In this document: in pieces, positions 7,879 to 9,815 of the stretch | How positions within the stretch are numbered: the stretch's first letter is position 1 | How the letters are laid out: every line of letters begins with the position of its first letter | From: an uncultured Lachnospiraceae bacterium | GTDB taxonomy: Bacteria > Bacillota > Clostridia > Lachnospirales > Lachnospiraceae | Direction: 5' to 3' | Length of the DNA stretch: 9,815 bases | Assembly: GCA_947367855.1 (NCBI GenBank) | Contig: CANBFE010000050.1 | Coordinates: 1-9,815, forward strand | The notes under the pieces: generated by a model | What the model was told of the DNA's origin: nothing | Databases searched by the model: none | What the model saw: only the letters and a program-made list of their open reading frames with translations | Program-made: the position numbers and the translations under genes

Positions 7879-8586
7879 TCAGCCCTCCCACCCCCTTTTC
7901 CTGCGCAGATAATGCATATACGCCTTTACAAATTCGTCATACTTCCGTCTGGAAAGACAAATGATTTCCCCGTTCCTCAGCCCTATGCTCTCCCTGTCAT
8001 AGTCCCTGATATATGCCAGATTCACCAGATAGCCCCGGTGGCACCTGTAGAAATCCTCCCCCAACTGTTCCTCCAGCACATCCATATTGGCATAAATTTC
8101 AATGATTTCAGCCGGATCGGCTTTTCTGTGAATCTCCGCCTTCCTCCCCCGACTCTCCAGATACAGAATATCCTTCCGCTCCAGGGTAAGACTTCTCCCT
8201 CCTGTCCGGATAACCAGTGGCTCCTGTCTTCCTGCGCGGTAAACTTCCGCCGCCCTTCGGAACACTTCCCCGAATTTCTCCTGATCAACGGGTTTTAAGA
8301 GATAATGAAACGCCGATACGTCAAAGGCATCAAATACCGCCTCCCTGATACCCGTAATAAAGATCAGCAAGGCATCCGTCTTACGCCTCAGCTGCCTGGC
8401 CGTGCTGAGGCCGTCCATTCCCTCCATCTGTATATCCAGGAAAATAATGTCAAAAACAACTTCCGATGCCAGTAATTCCTCTCCTGAACTGTAGAGCTCA
8501 ATACGGCAGTCTGTCTTCTGGCTCCTGATCAAATCCTTTATCTGCTCTCCAATCTCTATCTCATCATCACAAATCGCTATCTTCAT
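7879..8586 (-). CDS. LytTR-family response regulator
   Basis: Predicted 235-residue regulator, the usual length for AgrA/LytR-type proteins. The receiver domain (about 1-115) has the acidic pocket Asp7/Asp8, phosphoacceptor Asp51 in IIFLDIQM, Thr78 and the conserved Lys98-Pro99. The LytTR DNA-binding domain (about 124-230) carries the family hallmark FYRCHRGYLVNL (179-190) and a basic C-terminus. It would bind DNA as a dimer after phosphorylation by the kinase encoded next. The ATG at 8586 is forced: an in-frame TAA lies three codons upstream. The site next to it, AAGGG at 3 nt, is poor, while a strong AAGGAGG sits 21 nt upstream. It is the first gene of the minus-strand block. No clear pair of LytTR-type direct repeats was found in the window, so its targets are not evident. 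Confidence 0.94.
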   Translation of the reverse strand: MKIAICDDEIEIGEQIKDLIRSQKTDCRIELYSSGEELLASEVVFDIIFLDIQMEGMDGLSTARQLRRKTDALLIFITGIREAVFDAFDVSAFHYLLKPVDQEKFGEVFRRAAEVYRAGRQEPLVIRTGGRSLTLERKDILYLESRGRKAEIHRKADPAEIIEIYANMDVLEEQLGEDFYRCHRGYLVNLAYIRDYDRESIGLRNGEIICLSRRKYDEFVKAYMHYLRRKRGWEG

Positions 8587-8602
8587 TTTCCCTTACCGTC
8601 AA
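8567..8602 (-). other. Possible 11-codon leader ORF overlapping the regulator start
   Basis: A TTG at 8602 lies 5 nt after the strong AAGGAGG (8614-8608) and opens an 11-codon frame ending at TGA (8569-8567). It is out of frame with the response regulator and runs over its ATG. Its only support is the well-placed Shine-Dalgarno sequence. It could couple translation into the regulator gene, or be a coincidence. Confidence 0.2.
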
Positions 8603-8607
8603 AGCAA

Positions 8608-8614
8608 CCTCCTT
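8608..8614 (-). promoter_or_regulatory. Strong but displaced Shine-Dalgarno sequence
   Basis: AAGGAGG on the minus strand, 21 nt upstream of the response regulator's ATG, too far for direct initiation there. The only closer site is a weak AAGGG at 3 nt. This arrangement may limit translation of the regulator or route it through a short upstream frame. Confidence 0.45.
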
Positions 8615-8647
8615 AACCCTTTATGTTGTGGTGATCATTCTATCCTG

Positions 8648-8676
8648 AGTATACAGAAAAAGTTTTCCCTTTTCCA
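8648..8676 (-). promoter_or_regulatory. Candidate promoter of the sensor operon
   Basis: On the minus strand, TGGAAA (8676-8671, 4 of 6 to consensus) lies 17 nt before TATACT (8653-8648, 5 of 6). Transcription would start near 8641, giving a leader of about 55 nt before the response regulator's ATG. No better pair was seen in the region. Confidence 0.45.
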
Positions 8677-8807
8677 TAGAAGTGTAATCAATGGCCTGAT
8701 TCATGCAATGAGTGGCGGCCTTTTCACATGCAGTTCCTTCTGCGAGGAGTCACAGGAAATTCAGAACCTCTTAGTATATTTGACAAGGGCATAATTTCAT
8801 AATGTTC

Positions 8808-8836
8808 TTGCCCGATTTTTTTAATGCTGATACAAT
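8808..8836 (+). promoter_or_regulatory. Candidate promoter of the sigma-factor gene
   Basis: TTGCCC (8808-8813) is followed after 17 nt by TACAAT (8831-8836). A TGA just before the -10 box gives the extended -10 form TGnTACAAT. Transcription would start near 8843, about 100 nt before the TTG start. It resembles a housekeeping sigma-A promoter. I saw no convincing GAAC/CGT-type ECF promoter suggesting autoregulation. Confidence 0.5.
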
Positions 8837-8925
8837 TTCAGTCGTAAAGAAAAAATGAGAATTCCTAAAAAATATCAGTGTTTTTTCCTTTTTTAACGTA
8901 CTATATATGACCGGTCAATCAACAC

Positions 8926-8931
8926 AGGAGG
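8926..8931 (+). promoter_or_regulatory. Ribosome binding site fixing the sigma start
   Basis: AGGAGG, 8 nt before TTG at 8940. It identifies this TTG as the likely start rather than the in-frame ATG at 8907, which lies upstream of the site and has no ribosome binding site of its own. Confidence 0.8.
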
Positions 8932-8939
8932 TAAAGTTT

Positions 8940-9506
8940 TTGAATGATGAAAAAATAATAACAGCCATCAAAAATCGAAACGAAGCAGCGATTAACGAGA
9001 CAATCACAAAATATTCCAAGCTGTTATGGTCGGTGGCAGAGGCAGTTTTGAGCCATACCGGGTCAGTTCAAGATGTGGAGGAATGTGTTGCTGATACATT
9101 CATCTACTTATGGGAACATCCGGAAAAATTCGATCACCAACGGGGAAAACTGAAAACCTGGCTGTCTATCGTTGCCCGCACACAGGCTGTGAACCGATAT
9201 CGGGAAATAACAAAGCGCAATACACTCCCTCTGGAAGATACAGACTTTATCGTCCAGCTCAGTGTTGTGGATGCCGTTCTGGAGGCGGAGACACGCAAAG
9301 CCTTGCTCGCGGCAGTCAACGCTCTTGGTGAACCGGATCGTGAAATTTTGATTCGCCGGTATTACTACGATCAAAAGCCCAAAGAAATCGCACTGGCGCT
9401 GGATATGAGCGTGAAACAAATCGACAACCGGCTGTACCAGACAAAACGGAGATTGCGTGAAATGCTTACGCGCTCAGAAGGAGGACAATATGAGTTCTTT
9501 CAGTAA
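8940..9506 (+). CDS. ECF-like sigma-70 family RNA polymerase sigma factor
   Basis: Predicted 188-residue alternative sigma factor (199 if the ATG at 8907 is used). Region 2 spans about residues 10-90 and includes DVEECVADTFIYLWEH (45-60) and the -10-recognition helix around KTWLSIVARTQAVNRYR (72-88). Region 4 spans about 118-176 with a helix-turn-helix in PKEIALALDMSVKQIDNRLY (147-166). Regions 1 and 3 are absent, and the length is normal for the ECF group. It would direct core RNA polymerase to a small regulon after release from an anti-sigma factor. The next gene overlaps its 3' end by 17 bp, indicating translational coupling. By eye its codon use is more AT-rich than that of the minus-strand operon, which may reflect a different origin. 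The signal and regulon are unknown. Confidence 0.92.
   Translation: MNDEKIITAIKNRNEAAINETITKYSKLLWSVAEAVLSHTGSVQDVEECVADTFIYLWEHPEKFDHQRGKLKTWLSIVARTQAVNRYREITKRNTLPLEDTDFIVQLSVVDAVLEAETRKALLAAVNALGEPDREILIRRYYYDQKPKEIALALDMSVKQIDNRLYQTKRRLREMLTRSEGGQYEFFQ
9478..9484 (+). promoter_or_regulatory. Ribosome binding site inside the sigma gene
   Basis: AAGGAGG, 5 nt before the ATG at 9490, lying within the last codons of the sigma gene. Its strength and spacing support the overlapping downstream gene as real even though that gene is cut by the window edge. Confidence 0.85.
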
Positions 9507-9815
9507 AACAAATTTGAAGAACATAAAAGATATTTTCGAGGAAAAAACCGGCGTTGAATTGGTATCCCGTCGCCGCCGTCCTATCGGAGTCTCTGTGCTT
9601 ATGGCAGCTGTGATGGTGTGCTGCCTCACAATGACTGCCTTTGCAGTCAGCCTGTTTTCTTCTTTGGACGGAGATGATTTGAGCCTTTCCGCCACCTATG
9701 AGGGGGATGGCCTCGTATCAATTCAAGTAGAAAACCGATCAAATAAAAATCTGAGTTTCCAGCCGCAGTTGAGACTGATGCAATGGTCTACCGCCGAAGA
9801 AATCGTTCCAACCTC
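9490..9815 (+). CDS. Probable anti-sigma factor, single-pass membrane protein (partial, 3' end missing)
   Basis: The first 108 residues of a gene open to the window edge. A short cytoplasmic N-terminus (1-31) with a helix-prone NLKNIKDIFEEKTGVEL ends in a basic RRRR. One transmembrane segment follows (about 32-54, VSVLMAAVMVCCLTMTAFAV), and the orientation places the rest outside the cell. The visible extracytoplasmic part (55-108) is rich in beta-strand patterns (LSLSATYEGDGLVSIQVENR) and resembles an Ig-like or similar sandwich. The overlap with the sigma gene and the topology suggest that it holds the sigma factor at the membrane. It lacks the HxxxCxxC zinc motif of common ZAS anti-sigma factors, so the role rests on context. 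It could instead be a sigma-linked membrane protein of another kind. Confidence 0.7.
   Translation, partial: MSSFSKTNLKNIKDIFEEKTGVELVSRRRRPIGVSVLMAAVMVCCLTMTAFAVSLFSSLDGDDLSLSATYEGDGLVSIQVENRSNKNLSFQPQLRLMQWSTAEEIVPT

Larger units (their letters stand above)
8587..8906. other. Divergent intergenic region
   Basis: AT-richer gap between the minus-strand regulator operon and the plus-strand sigma gene. It holds a candidate promoter for each direction, a small inverted repeat GGGCA (8787-8791) / TGCCC (8809-8813) that overlaps the sigma -35 box, and a direct repeat CATAAT (8790-8795, 8798-8803). Very short reading frames on both strands lack ribosome binding sites. No RNA gene or riboswitch was recognised. 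Confidence 0.6.

Noticed and set aside
8621..8704. 27-codon minus-strand frame upstream of the response regulator
   Set aside because: It lacks a ribosome binding site and overlaps the likely promoter hexamers, so most of it would lie upstream of the transcription start.
8780..8785. Perfect TTGACA considered as a -35 box for the sigma gene
   Set aside because: No acceptable -10 hexamer lies 15-18 nt downstream; the nearby CATAAT is only 12 nt away. The TTGCCC/TACAAT pair is better.
8708..8794. 28-codon plus-strand frame with a TCSSFC segment, considered as a signalling-peptide precursor for the AgrC-like kinase
   Set aside because: There is no ribosome binding site, no leader-like features and no processing enzyme (such as an AgrB homologue) in the window.

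Overview
The window looks like a chromosomal segment of an anaerobic Clostridia member, most likely a gut Lachnospiraceae-type Firmicute. The reasons are the AGGAGG-type Shine-Dalgarno sequences, the LytTR/GHKL two-component pair, the Gram-positive lipoprotein signal, and an exporter pair of a kind common in that family. Family and genus are inferred from protein style only; no rRNA or other taxonomic marker is present.

Layout. Bases 1-57 hold no gene that I can see. A strong bidirectional terminator hairpin (57-97) closes a long minus-strand block that runs from about 8650 down to 116. In transcription order the block contains: a LytTR response regulator (8586-7879); an AgrC-like GHKL sensor histidine kinase (7877-6330, 1-nt gap); a large lipoprotein that appears to join an N-terminal beta-propeller-like region to a family 1-type extracellular solute-binding domain (6302-4068); a 217-nt gap carrying its own promoter and a 12-bp perfect palindrome; and two complete ABC exporter half-transporters (3850-2030 and 2017-116, 12-nt gap). 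On the right, across a 320-bp AT-richer divergent intergenic region, an ECF-like sigma factor (8940-9506, plus strand) overlaps by 17 bp the start of a single-pass membrane protein that is probably its anti-sigma factor. That last gene is cut by the window edge.

How the genes may work together. The regulator, kinase and lipoprotein are tightly packed and probably co-transcribed. The lipoprotein has the fold signature of an ABC-importer binding protein, but no importer permease is present. The only transporters nearby are a probable heterodimeric exporter with its own promoter. My working inference is a surface-sensing and export module: the lipoprotein captures or senses an extracellular compound, the kinase and regulator relay the signal, and the exporter pair is the output. 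This is inferred from gene order and domain content, not demonstrated. The sigma/anti-sigma pair is divergent and has its own promoter, so it is probably a separate regulatory unit.
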